From positions 1 through 37,984 of IMG/VR virus record IMGVR_UViG_3300005577_000020: a stretch of 37,984 bases of DNA, one strand, 5' to 3'. The translations under genes and the position numbers were made by a program. Of this stretch, positions 16,646 through 25,698 are shown in pieces (within the stretch, counting starts at the first letter, position 1; every line of letters starts with the position of its first letter). Source of the stretch: a virus. The notes beneath the pieces are model-generated. The model was not told the origin of the DNA, ran no database searches, and saw nothing but the letters and a program-made list of their open reading frames with translations.

Positions 16646-17491
16646 ATGCCCGTTCGTGACGACAGCTACGAAGTACTGACCGGGCGCGCCTCGGGCTACG
16701 GCGTTTACGATCCGCGCGATCACTACGAATGGGGCGGATACGCCGGCGGTGCGGACAACCAGCGCGCCGGTATGTGGAACCAGGCTCAGGGCGCCCAGCA
16801 GCGCCAGGGTCCGACCATAGACCAGCGGCAGAGCGACGCCGACTTCGTGAATGCGCTGCAGGCGCGCCAGAATCAAGAATACCTGCAGGGCTACCTGGGC
16901 GGCGTGATGACCGGCCAGACGGCGACGCCCGCACAGCAGCAGCTACGCGCGCAGACGGCGCAGGCGCAGGGCCTGCAGCGATCGGCGGGCGCGAGCGCGC
17001 GCGGATTCGGCGCCGTCGCCGGCGCGCCGCGCGATGCGATGCTGCGCGGCCAGCAGATCGGACTCGTGGGCGGGCAGCAGATGCAGGTACAGCGCGCCAA
17101 CGACATGGCGTCGGCTCGCGACCAGTACGCCGATCTCGCCGCTGCGATGCGCGAGCAGGATTTGCGCTCGCGAGGGCTGCAGCAGCAAGGCGCGTGGGAC
17201 CAGGCGAAGCTGTCGGACGAGCAGCGCGCGCAGAACGACGCGATGGCGCGGTTCTACCTGAACGAGCGGTACAAGGTTGGCGGCGATCAGCTCGCGGCGA
17301 ACGAAGGGTACGAGCACCAGCAGGGCGCGAACGCCGCGGGCGAGTCCAACGTGAATTGGGCGCTGTTGCAGCAGAAGGACGCCAGCGATGACCGCGGCAC
17401 CGCGGCTGCGAACAAGATGACCGGTGACACGCTGTCGGTCGGCACGTCGATGGCCGGCGAGGACGACGACGACGACAGGCGGAGGGGCTGA
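16646..17491 (+). CDS. Internal virion/ejection protein A (Gln-rich, paralogue of next gene)
   Basis: A 281-residue, Gln/Ala/Arg-rich, helical protein, acidic at the C-terminus. AGAGGGGG lies 9 bases before the ATG. It resembles the next gene in three places: HYEWGGYAGGAD versus YYWGGSEGGAD; DADFVNALQARQNQEYL versus DAELARALAERGNQQVV; and RAQNDAMARFY versus RARNDAMAQFY. Both also end in an acidic stretch. It is likely carried inside the capsid and ejected with DNA, as in P22-type (gp7/gp16/gp20) or T7-type cores, inferred from position, composition and size. Confidence 0.7.
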   Translation: MPVRDDSYEVLTGRASGYGVYDPRDHYEWGGYAGGADNQRAGMWNQAQGAQQRQGPTIDQRQSDADFVNALQARQNQEYLQGYLGGVMTGQTATPAQQQLRAQTAQAQGLQRSAGASARGFGAVAGAPRDAMLRGQQIGLVGGQQMQVQRANDMASARDQYADLAAAMREQDLRSRGLQQQGAWDQAKLSDEQRAQNDAMARFYLNERYKVGGDQLAANEGYEHQQGANAAGESNVNWALLQQKDASDDRGTAAANKMTGDTLSVGTSMAGEDDDDDRRRG

Positions 17492-18402
17492 TGGCGCAGA
17501 CGACGCTGAACGACCCGGCCGATCCGGAGCTCGAGAACGACTGGCGCAAGCGCGATCCGAATGCGCCGAACAGCGGCCAGCTGGATCCGCTCGACCGAAC
17601 GAATTTCACCGGTGAGCCAGGCGCGCGCGGCGGAACGCAGTCAATCAGCCGCAGTAACTACTATTGGGGCGGCTCCGAAGGCGGCGCGGACCGCGACGTC
17701 GAGGGCCTCCGCTATCAGAACGACATCGCCCAGCAGCGGGGCGCGGTGCAGATCGACACCCGCCGGGCCGATGCCGAGCTCGCGCGCGCCCTTGCCGAGC
17801 GTGGCAACCAGCAGGTCGTCCTGTCGGGCTATCGCCAGCAGCTCACCGGGCGCGGGCCGAGCGCTGCGCAGTGGGGCGGCCAAGCGGCGCTCGAGGCGGC
17901 GCTGACCCAGCAGGCCGCGCAGACGGGCCAGGCGCCGAATGCGTATCTGGCGGCGGGCCAGGCGGGCGGCCAGGCGATGGGAGCCTCGAATGCGCAATAC
18001 GCGGGCGCGCGCGGCGCGGAGGTCGCGGCGGCGGCGCACGGGTTCAGCGGGGTGGCATCGTCGCAGCGCGTCGGCGATCTGATGAGTGCGGGCATGTCGC
18101 AGGAGCAGGCGCTGCATCAGGCGCAGCTCGAGGCGGCGCAGCGTGCGCGCAACGACGCGATGGCGCAGTTCTACACCGCGCAGGAGAACGACATCAGGCG
18201 CCAGCAGCTTGCCGCGATGGGCGCGTACGAGGCGCAGCGCGACGCGAATGCCGCCGTCGCTGGCGGGGACTGGCAGCGGCGTCAGTCGCGCGCGAATGAT
18301 CGGGCGAATGCGGCATACGTCAATACCGCCGACGTGCTGGGCAAGGTGATGACAATGGGCGCGGTGAGCATGAAGAAGGACACTGACGACGATGGCCGGT
18401 GA
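17491..18402 (+). CDS. Internal virion/ejection protein B (paralogue of previous gene)
   Basis: A 303-residue, Ala/Gln/Arg-rich helical protein sharing blocks with the preceding gene (WGG..GGAD near the N-terminus, the central Gln-rich helices and RARNDAMAQFY near residue 214). It starts at ATG 17491 overlapping the upstream stop (TGATG) and ends 11 bases inside the next gene. It is probably the product of a tandem duplication and forms part of the ejected protein core. No membrane segment is obvious. Confidence 0.7.
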   Translation: MAQTTLNDPADPELENDWRKRDPNAPNSGQLDPLDRTNFTGEPGARGGTQSISRSNYYWGGSEGGADRDVEGLRYQNDIAQQRGAVQIDTRRADAELARALAERGNQQVVLSGYRQQLTGRGPSAAQWGGQAALEAALTQQAAQTGQAPNAYLAAGQAGGQAMGASNAQYAGARGAEVAAAAHGFSGVASSQRVGDLMSAGMSQEQALHQAQLEAAQRARNDAMAQFYTAQENDIRRQQLAAMGAYEAQRDANAAVAGGDWQRRQSRANDRANAAYVNTADVLGKVMTMGAVSMKKDTDDDGR

Positions 18403-20233
18403 ACCGCTGACTCCCGAGGAGCTTGCGCGCCTGTCGGCCGTGTCCGGCCCGCCCAGGCCGCCGGGCATGATCTATTACGAGCAGCAGCCGATCGTGCGCT
18501 TCGGCCCCGAGCGCGGGAGCGGCGCGCAGGTGTTCACGCCGCCGGTGCCGCCACCCGTCGCCGCGCCCCGCCAGCCCCTGTCGTTCGTCCGCGAGCAGCC
18601 GCCGGCCATCGAGCCCGACGCGTTTGCCGCGAGCCGTGGGGCTGCCCAGCAGAACCGCGCGCGCAAAGTCGCCGAGGCCGCCGCCCCGCCGCTCGAGGTC
18701 GCAGCGCACGCCGCGATGCAGCCCGAGCCCCCGCCGCCCGCCACCCCGCCGCCGACGCCGCCGGCCGATGCCGCTGCACCCGAAGCGCCCGGCGGCGGCC
18801 CCGTCGCCGCTCCCATCGCTCCGCTACAGGTCATCCCTGGCGGGTGGGCGCCGCATCACCGCGTCGGGCGGCTCGAGGTCGACGAGGGGACGAAAGAGGA
18901 GTACGTCGGCGCCGACGCGCTCCACGAGCAGGCGATCCAGCAGAAGACGGACGCCGATCAGGCGAGGTACGACGCCGAGGCCAAGCAGATCGTCGACACG
19001 GAACGACGCGTGCGCGCGATCGACAACGCCGTGGCTCGCAACGAGAGTGACCGCGCCGCGCAGATCCAATCGCAGCAGATCAAGCTCGAGGAGCTGACCG
19101 ACAAGGTCAACAAGGCACCCGAGATCGACTCCGGGCGTTTCTGGGCGAAGAAGAGCACCGGCGCCAAGCTCTTCGCGATCCTCGGCGTCGCCCTCGGCGG
19201 CTTCGCCGCCGGCATGCGCGGTGGGCAGAACCAGGCGATCGACCTCTGGGAAAAGGAGATGGATCGCGATCTGGAAGCGCAGAAGGCGCAGGCCGCGAAC
19301 GCCGGCAACAAGCTCGCGCAGCAGCGTGGCCTCCTCGGGCAGATGAAAGAGAATTTCAACGACACGCGCCAGGCCGAGGCAGCGGCGAAGGTGGCCTACC
19401 TCGGGCGTGCCGAGCTGCAGCTCAAGGCGCTCGCGGCGCAGTCGCAGAGCCCCGAAGTGCAGGCGCGCGCTACCGACTTGCTCGCGCAGCTGCAGGAGCG
19501 ACGCGCCGCGCGACAGCTCGAATTCGACAAGCTCGCGCAGGGCAACCTAACGGAGGTGTACCGGCCTCCCACGGTCGTCGGCGGTGGTGGTCCGAAGCCC
19601 GATCCGGAGAAAGAGAAGCTGTTCGTGCCGACCGGCCCGAACGGCGCGGGCTACTACGCGCGCACCGAAGATGAGGCGAAGAAGCATCGCGCCGCGCGCG
19701 AGGGAGCCGCCGAGCTCGAGGAGGTCATCAACAAGGCGCTCGCGATCCGCGCGAAGACGGGCGCGCTCGAGCGCGGCGTCGCGAAGGCGGGCCTCTACGA
19801 CACGGAAGACATGTCCTCGCTGCAGAGCCTCCAGACCCAAGCGGGAACGGCGCTCAATAAGATGAAGGGGATGGGGACGTGGGACGCTGGATCGTCGAAA
19901 GCGGCGGACGAGCAGGTCGGTAAGCTCCTGAACGTCACCGGCAACCCAGAGGCCGCGGCGCGGTCGCTGCTCGGTATCACGCGTCACTCGCTCGTCGCCG
20001 CAGAGCGGTCGCAGGCGGGGCAGGGCGCGCGCGCCGCCATCGCGGTTGACCAGCAGGGGCGCCCGGTGCAGGTCACGCTGGGCCAAGCGTCCATGGCGTC
20101 GCCCAAGTCGCAGATGCCGCCCGGGTTCAAGCCGCTACAGGGCGAGGCGGTGGAGAACGTGCCGTCGCCGCAGAAGGCCGCGGAGCCGGAGCTCGTGGTC
20201 GGGCCGGCGGCGAAGAAAAAGCGGGGGAAGTAA
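18392..20233 (+). CDS. Internal virion/ejection protein C with membrane-like segment
   Basis: A 613-residue protein. Residues 1-150 are Pro/Ala/Glu-rich and look disordered. Residues 165-255 form a charged coiled coil. A Gly/Ala-rich hydrophobic stretch, LFAILGVALGGFAAGM, follows near residue 265. Another long helical region with LEAQKAQAANAGNKLAQQRG and Ala/Arg repeats comes next, and the tail is Lys-rich (KKKRGK). The combination of long helices with one short hydrophobic segment is typical of ejection proteins that help DNA cross the cell envelope. Not assigned to a named family. Confidence 0.7.
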   Translation: MAGEPLTPEELARLSAVSGPPRPPGMIYYEQQPIVRFGPERGSGAQVFTPPVPPPVAAPRQPLSFVREQPPAIEPDAFAASRGAAQQNRARKVAEAAAPPLEVAAHAAMQPEPPPPATPPPTPPADAAAPEAPGGGPVAAPIAPLQVIPGGWAPHHRVGRLEVDEGTKEEYVGADALHEQAIQQKTDADQARYDAEAKQIVDTERRVRAIDNAVARNESDRAAQIQSQQIKLEELTDKVNKAPEIDSGRFWAKKSTGAKLFAILGVALGGFAAGMRGGQNQAIDLWEKEMDRDLEAQKAQAANAGNKLAQQRGLLGQMKENFNDTRQAEAAAKVAYLGRAELQLKALAAQSQSPEVQARATDLLAQLQERRAARQLEFDKLAQGNLTEVYRPPTVVGGGGPKPDPEKEKLFVPTGPNGAGYYARTEDEAKKHRAAREGAAELEEVINKALAIRAKTGALERGVAKAGLYDTEDMSSLQSLQTQAGTALNKMKGMGTWDAGSSKAADEQVGKLLNVTGNPEAAARSLLGITRHSLVAAERSQAGQGARAAIAVDQQGRPVQVTLGQASMASPKSQMPPGFKPLQGEAVENVPSPQKAAEPELVVGPAAKKKRGK

Positions 20234-22792
20234 GTGGCCTCACCGCCGGCGGCACCGGCTGCGGCACCGGCCAAGACGGTCGCGATCCGCGCGCCGGACG
20301 GGTCGATCGGCACGGTTCCGCACGACCAGCTTGCGCAGGCCCTCGACGCTGGCGCCGTGGTCGTCTCGCCCGAGGAGTTCCACAAGGCGAAAATCCAGGC
20401 GCGATACGGCGACGCCGCAGGCCAATACGTCGCCGGCACCGCTGGCCTCGCGCGCGGGCTCACGCTCGGCCTCTCCGACCAGGCGGCGGTGGCGCTCGGC
20501 GGCGAAGAGGTGCGCCAAGATCTGGCCGGCCTGCAGCAGGCGAATCCGTACGCGTCTGTGGGCGGGGAAGTCATCGGCGCAGCTCTGCCCGTGCTCGCCG
20601 GCGGGGCTGCGGCGGCTCCGGAGGAAGGGCTCAGCATCGGCCGTGCGGTGCGTGGGCTCGGCGCCCTCCCCCGCGGCGTCGCGGCGATGGGAGGCGCAGC
20701 GGAGCGTGGGGCGCTGGCGCTCGCGGGTGAGGGGCTCGGCGGGCGCGTGGTGGCCGGCGCGGCGCGTGGTGCCGTCGAGGGTGCGGCGTACGGCGCCGGT
20801 GGGGCCGTGTCGGAGGCGGCGCTCGGCGATCACGAGCTCACGGCAGAGTCGTTGCTCGCCGGCGCGAAGGGCGGCGCGCTGGCAGGCGGCCTGCTCGGCG
20901 GCGGCGGGGGCCTGCTCGCGAGCGCGCTTGTGCCGCGCGTCGCGCCCGGCCTGCGCGACGTCGAGGCGGTTGCGGCGCGGGGGCTCGGCGACGCGTCGCC
21001 TGGACTCGGGCGCGCGGTGAGCGAGGCGTCTGCGTTCGACGCGGCGGCGGAGCGCTACGCGGCGAAGGTGAGCGACACGCCCGAGCAGGCCAAGCTCTTG
21101 TCCGACGCGTGGCGCCGGCGTGCGGAGGTGTTCGGCTCGCACGAGGAGCTGCTCGAAAGGTCGACGCGTCAGGTCACGGAGCATCTCGACACGGCGCTCA
21201 AGGCGGAGCGAGCGGTCGATCTGGCGTCGTTCGGCGAGGCGAAGGAAGGGCAGATGGCTCGCCTCGTCGACTCCGGCAAGTGGCGCGAGGCCCGCGATAC
21301 GGCGCTCGGCGTCTGGCAAGACAGCAAGGCCGTAATCGACGAACTGATGGCCGATCCGACCAGGGGCGGTAGCGGCGTCGCCGTGAGCCGGGCGCAGAAG
21401 TGGCTCGAGAAATTCGGAAACGAGATCGGAGCTATCGCGACGGCGAAGGACAAGACGGAGGTGGCGCGCCAGCTGTTCACCCAACTCGACGATTTCAAGC
21501 GCGCGGTGGGCCAGAACGCGATGTACGGGCGTGGTCCGTTCGGCCTCCCCGAGGCGGCGCGCGAATTCGACTCCCTCTATCACCGCGTCCGGAGCGCGCT
21601 CGAGGATGAAGGTGTGTGGGGCCGTGCCGCCGTCGCGCAGCGCGAGGTGAACGCGGCGACCCAGGCGCGCCTTGCGACGCGGCGTCCGTTCGGCTCGACG
21701 TTCACCACCGAATACGGGAGCGAGGCGGGCCGGCCGATCCACGTAGCGAATCCAGAGGGCACCGCGACGTATGTCCGGAACCTCACGAGCGCGAAAAACG
21801 ACCTGAAGCACCGCGCCCTCGTCGACTACGTCACGAGCGAGGAGAAGTTCCTCGACACGGTGGAGCGGCACTACCAGCTGACGCCCGCGCAGAAGGAGCA
21901 GGTGGCCAGGGCGCGCGAGGCGTTCGCCGGCTTGCGCACCACCGTCTCGTCGACCGCGCGCGAGGTCACCACGATCAACCAGCTACGCCGGCTGCAAGAC
22001 GCGGAGAAGGCGGGCGGGCTCGGGGGCCTGGTGGGCCTCGCCGCCGACGTCGGCACGCGCCCGCTGCGCACGCTGCAGCGACTCGCCGTCATCGAGCAGC
22101 AGACGCGGCGCATCAACGACACGCTGAAAAAGGGCGTGCGCGTCGTATTCGGTGGCGGCGCTCCTCCGCCCGCGGCGCCGCGCGAGTCGCTTTCCGCGGA
22201 ATTCGACCGCGTGTCCAAGGGCGTGCGCGCCGTGGTGGCGTCGGGTGTCACTGACTCCGTCGCGCGTGCCACGGAGCATTTCTCTGACGCGGCGCCGAAC
22301 ACCTCGATGCACATCGGCGTGCTCGCCACGCGCGTCGCCACGTTCCTCGCCTCCAAGCTGCCCGCGGGGCGCTCCGATCCAGAGTCGTTGACGCCGCACC
22401 TGGACGATCCGCGCGTGAGCGACGCGGAGAAGGATCGCTTCCTCCGCTACGCGCGCGCGGCCAACGATCCCACGACTGTAGTGCACGACCTCGCGCACGG
22501 GCGCATGTCGCGTGAGAGCGCCGAGGCGTTTCGCGTCATCTACCCCAAGCTGTACGCGAAGACCCAGGCGGAGATCCTCGGCCACCTCGCGCAGCAGACG
22601 GCGCCGCTCACCTACCAGAAGGAGCTGCAGCTCCGCATCCTGCTCGGTAAGCCGCTTGCGAACCCCGCGTTCGTTAGGGTGCTCGAGAAAGCCATCGCGG
22701 ACGAGCCCGAGGCGAAGAAGCCGACGACCGCGCCCATCCGGTTCGACGTCGACGCCTCGCGCTCCGAATCGGAACGCATCGAGGGCGACTGA
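20234..22792 (+). CDS. Internal virion/ejection protein D (large)
   Basis: An 852-residue protein starting at GTG 20234 directly after the previous stop. The N-terminal 40 residues contain a small beta element (IRAPDGSIGTVPHDQL), after which about 200 residues are extremely rich in Ala and Gly with several hydrophobic blocks (VIGAALPVLAGGAAAA; GGALAGGLLGGGGGLL) that could enter membranes. The rest is helical. The order and length fit a large ejected core protein (P22 gp16/gp20 or T7 gp16 type). I see no transglycosylase catalytic motif. Confidence 0.7.
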   Translation: MASPPAAPAAAPAKTVAIRAPDGSIGTVPHDQLAQALDAGAVVVSPEEFHKAKIQARYGDAAGQYVAGTAGLARGLTLGLSDQAAVALGGEEVRQDLAGLQQANPYASVGGEVIGAALPVLAGGAAAAPEEGLSIGRAVRGLGALPRGVAAMGGAAERGALALAGEGLGGRVVAGAARGAVEGAAYGAGGAVSEAALGDHELTAESLLAGAKGGALAGGLLGGGGGLLASALVPRVAPGLRDVEAVAARGLGDASPGLGRAVSEASAFDAAAERYAAKVSDTPEQAKLLSDAWRRRAEVFGSHEELLERSTRQVTEHLDTALKAERAVDLASFGEAKEGQMARLVDSGKWREARDTALGVWQDSKAVIDELMADPTRGGSGVAVSRAQKWLEKFGNEIGAIATAKDKTEVARQLFTQLDDFKRAVGQNAMYGRGPFGLPEAAREFDSLYHRVRSALEDEGVWGRAAVAQREVNAATQARLATRRPFGSTFTTEYGSEAGRPIHVANPEGTATYVRNLTSAKNDLKHRALVDYVTSEEKFLDTVERHYQLTPAQKEQVARAREAFAGLRTTVSSTAREVTTINQLRRLQDAEKAGGLGGLVGLAADVGTRPLRTLQRLAVIEQQTRRINDTLKKGVRVVFGGGAPPPAAPRESLSAEFDRVSKGVRAVVASGVTDSVARATEHFSDAAPNTSMHIGVLATRVATFLASKLPAGRSDPESLTPHLDDPRVSDAEKDRFLRYARAANDPTTVVHDLAHGRMSRESAEAFRVIYPKLYAKTQAEILGHLAQQTAPLTYQKELQLRILLGKPLANPAFVRVLEKAIADEPEAKKPTTAPIRFDVDASRSESERIEGD

Positions 22793-23790
22793 TGGCCGAC
22801 ACGCTGTATTTGCCCGTCTTCTCCGCGCTGCTCGCCGCGGCGGTGACGCAAGGCTACGTGGTCACGTCGAACGCTGGCGGCACGGGCGCCGTCACCGCGA
22901 CTACCGCGGCGCTCGCGGCGTCGATCACTGGCACATACGAAGGCATCGCGATCCAGGGGCGCGACACGGGCAAGGTCATCGAGGTTCAGCGCATCGGTCG
23001 CGTGGACGCCGCTTACGTTCCGTGGCTCGGCGCTGGCATCTCCGAGCCGTGCGTCGTCGACGCCAACGGCAAGCCGCAGCGAGCGAGCGCAGCAGCAGGC
23101 ACGACCATAGGCACTGTCGACAAGCAAGGGAACGTCTGGCTGTTCCTTCCGCTCGGCGTGCTCGCATACCAGACGCTCTACTACCAGACGATCCAGGCCA
23201 ACGGCTCAGACCAGACCCAGCGTACGAAGCTGAATTTCTCCGCCGACTTCGGTGTCGCCGACGTCGGCGGCGTGACGAAAGTGTCGCTGGCGGCGGCGGT
23301 CGCGAGCGGCGCTGCGCTCGCGGGCCTTCGCTGGGAGCTCCCGCTCGCGGGCGGCGTGTGTCCGTTCGCGATGGTCGTCAGCACGCGCATGGACGGCGAC
23401 CCATCCACCGTCTACAGCGTGCAGCTCAGGTTTCGCGGCGTGTGCGAGACGAACACGTACACCGGCGGCTCGAGCTCCACATATTTCCAGACCGGCGGCG
23501 CCTGCAGCCAGACGATCAGCGCGAACCGCAACATCTACCGCCTCATCGTCGAGGATCCGGCGCAGACGTATTTCCTCAACAAGAGCCAGGGCGCTGGCGA
23601 CCAGGGCGCCGTCACGGTGGCGCTCGATTACACGGTTACGATTAGCATCCGCGGCGAATCGCGCGTGACGCTCGTGGCCGAGTCGTTCGACAAGCTCGAG
23701 GCGGCCAATACGACCGGCACCATCCTCCCAGGCGACGGCGCGGCCTACGTGGGCCAAGCGATTCAAATGGACGTGGTGAGCGTCACATGA
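22792..23790 (+). CDS. Putative tail/receptor-binding structural protein
   Basis: A 332-residue, beta-rich, Gly/Ala/Thr-rich protein with several Cys residues, beginning MADTLYLPVFSALLAAA. The first helix could be a virion-attachment segment rather than a signal peptide, as no cleavage motif is clear. Place after the ejection proteins and before the LamG-type protein suggests a tail spike, fibre or head-fibre component. No catalytic motif of a depolymerase is visible. Confidence 0.6.
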   Translation: MADTLYLPVFSALLAAAVTQGYVVTSNAGGTGAVTATTAALAASITGTYEGIAIQGRDTGKVIEVQRIGRVDAAYVPWLGAGISEPCVVDANGKPQRASAAAGTTIGTVDKQGNVWLFLPLGVLAYQTLYYQTIQANGSDQTQRTKLNFSADFGVADVGGVTKVSLAAAVASGAALAGLRWELPLAGGVCPFAMVVSTRMDGDPSTVYSVQLRFRGVCETNTYTGGSSSTYFQTGGACSQTISANRNIYRLIVEDPAQTYFLNKSQGAGDQGAVTVALDYTVTISIRGESRVTLVAESFDKLEAANTTGTILPGDGAAYVGQAIQMDVVSVT

Positions 23791-24599
23791 CGGCGCCGCG
23801 CAACATCACCGGTAGCCGTCGCGTCCAGCTGTATCCCGCCGCCGCGCTGCGGTGGAAGCTGAACGAAGCGAAGCAGCCGTTCAATTCGCTGAACCCGTTC
23901 GTGAACGGCGGGACGCTCGGCACAAACGGCGACCTGGTGAACCCCGGCACGGGCGCGAAAATCACCTCGGGCGTGCGCGGCATCCTGCAGCGCGGCGCGC
24001 AGTTTTTCGGACCGGACGGCACCAACCGCCATTGCGCGTACTCGGCGCTTCCCACTGCGGTCATCGCGGGCAGCGTGCTCGCCATCAGCGCGTGGATCTT
24101 CCCGATGGCGTTCAACGCGAACGGCTACATCGTCGGCAAGTCGTATGACTCCAACCTCGCAAACTGGGCGACGCCGTTTACGTCGTGGGTCCTTCTGATC
24201 TCCGACACCTCAGGCAACGTGCAGCTACAACTCACGACGGGGACGGCCGGCGCCGGTACGCGATCCTTCGCTACGTCGACCACCCCCATCCGCATGTACG
24301 AGTGGACGCTCCTTTCCGCCGTCTACGACTCGATCAACATGAGGGTGTACGCGAACGGCTGTCTGATGCCCGGAGCAACGACAGCGAAGACGGGCGCTAT
24401 CGATAATTCGACCACGAACAGCAACTTTGGCGGACACCACTTCGTAGGGGCGCCGCCGTCGACGCACGTGAACACGAACAACGTCGCCTTCGCCGGCATC
24501 GTCGAGGAGGTCGTCGTCGAGACGACGGCGCCGAGCGAAGAAGTGCTTCGGCAGCGGTACCTCGACGGGCTTGGGCTATTCGAGCAGACGGCGACGTAA
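23787..24599 (+). CDS. LamG/concanavalin-like tail protein (receptor-binding candidate)
   Basis: A 270-residue beta-rich protein. Residues about 90-250 show the pattern of a laminin-G/concanavalin A-like jelly roll: ISAWIFPMAFNANGYIVGK, WVLLISDTSGNVQLQL, SAVYDSINMRVYANG and the closing FAGIVEEVVVE. Such domains bind sugars or proteins, so a role in host-surface recognition is likely. ATG at 23787 overlaps the preceding stop. It is the last clear virion structural gene of the late block. Confidence 0.75.
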   Translation: MTAPRNITGSRRVQLYPAAALRWKLNEAKQPFNSLNPFVNGGTLGTNGDLVNPGTGAKITSGVRGILQRGAQFFGPDGTNRHCAYSALPTAVIAGSVLAISAWIFPMAFNANGYIVGKSYDSNLANWATPFTSWVLLISDTSGNVQLQLTTGTAGAGTRSFATSTTPIRMYEWTLLSAVYDSINMRVYANGCLMPGATTAKTGAIDNSTTNSNFGGHHFVGAPPSTHVNTNNVAFAGIVEEVVVETTAPSEEVLRQRYLDGLGLFEQTAT

Positions 24600-24607
24600 G
24601 GAGACGC

Positions 24608-25183
24608 ATGATCCCTGATGGCCACCTCACTGGCGAGCAGATGCGCGCCTTCATGCTCGCCGTGGTGATGGCGAACACGCGGCAGATCATCCCGCGCGAA
24701 GACCTGCCAGAGGACGAGCCGCCGACCACGCCGGCGCGCCCGCGTCGCCTGAATCCGAGGTACGTGCTCATCGTCGAGGACGATCGCGACATACGCGATC
24801 TGTTCGCCGAGGAGCTGCGCGAGGCGGGCTACACGGTGCACACCGCGGCCAACGGAAAGGAGGCGCTCGACGTGCTCGACGAGCAGTTCTACTTGCCGCA
24901 GCGCGAAGGCAAGCCGCCGGCGGTGCCATCGGTGATCCTGCTCGACATCTTCATGCCCGTCATGAGCGGGTTCCTCTTCTTCGCCGAGCTGCTCCGCAGC
25001 AAGCCGCACCTGGCGCCGCCCGTGAGCAAGGTGATCGTGATGAGCGCCGACCACAACATCACCGCGTTCCAGGATTGGGCGCTCAATACGGCGGGCGTCG
25101 AGGGCGCGGACGACGCGATCCCTAAGCCCGTCTCGCATACGATGCTGCTCGAGAAAGTAGCACGGGCAGCTGGTCTACCGTGA
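24608..25183 (+). CDS. CheY-like response regulator receiver protein
   Basis: A 191-residue protein with a receiver domain from about residue 50 to 188 and an N-terminal extension of about 50 residues. Key residues are all present: acidic pocket E57-D58-D59 (VLIVEDDRD), phospho-acceptor D113 (ILLDIFMPVMSG), S146 (VIVMSAD) and the conserved K173 (PKPVS). AAGGAG precedes the ATG by about 7 bases. It follows the tail genes and overlaps the next gene by 4 bases, so it belongs to the late block. There is no output domain, as in CheY. Its N-terminal segment (HLTGEQMRAFMLAVVMAN) is of unknown fold. A receiver in a phage late cluster is unusual; its role, perhaps acting on a host phosphorelay, is inference. 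Confidence 0.92.
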   Translation: MIPDGHLTGEQMRAFMLAVVMANTRQIIPREDLPEDEPPTTPARPRRLNPRYVLIVEDDRDIRDLFAEELREAGYTVHTAANGKEALDVLDEQFYLPQREGKPPAVPSVILLDIFMPVMSGFLFFAELLRSKPHLAPPVSKVIVMSADHNITAFQDWALNTAGVEGADDAIPKPVSHTMLLEKVARAAGLP

Positions 25184-25698
25184 GCGACGAGCGGCGCCCC
25201 ACGACGCGCCCACGAGGTCATCCGATCGGGCGCATCCAACCGCAGCCGATGCCGCCGCGCGACGAGTGGGAGGCGGAGAGGGCGCGGATCCTCTCCGAGG
25301 TCGACGCCAAGATCCAAGGTCTCTCCGATGGCCTCGGCGAGCGGGTCAAGGCGGCGGTGAAATTCGAGTTCGCGGCGCAACAGGCGAAGCTGGATTCGAT
25401 CCAAAGGACACTCGACGAGGACCGTGAGGACCGAAACCGCTACCGCATCGAGCGGGAGATCGCCGACCGGCTACGCGCTGAGCAGCAGTCGCGGGAGCTC
25501 CACAACCTCGCGCTTCAAAAGGGGGCCGCGGAGGTGGACAAGAGTCGGGCGGAAACGGGCGCTATCACCGTCACCGCCAAGCTCGCGCCCACCGACAGCG
25601 CACGCCGCTACCGGAACGCGCTGTTCGCCACCATCGCAACGATCGTCGTAGCGCTCGTCGGTCTCGCCGGCGTCGTGTGGGGCTCGCACCACCGCTAG
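25180..25698 (+). CDS. Coiled-coil protein with C-terminal membrane anchor
   Basis: A 172-residue protein. A long charged coiled coil spans about 28-125, and a single hydrophobic segment at 147-168 is followed by a short His/Arg tail, giving a tail-anchored topology. GTG 25180 overlaps the receiver stop (GTGA), so the two are likely co-translated. Possible roles are a lysis or holin-related factor, a membrane partner of the receiver protein, or an envelope-associated protein; the sequence does not decide. The 3' third overlaps an antisense reading frame of the zinc-ribbon gene. Confidence 0.75.
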   Translation: MSDERRPTTRPRGHPIGRIQPQPMPPRDEWEAERARILSEVDAKIQGLSDGLGERVKAAVKFEFAAQQAKLDSIQRTLDEDREDRNRYRIEREIADRLRAEQQSRELHNLALQKGAAEVDKSRAETGAITVTAKLAPTDSARRYRNALFATIATIVVALVGLAGVVWGSHHR

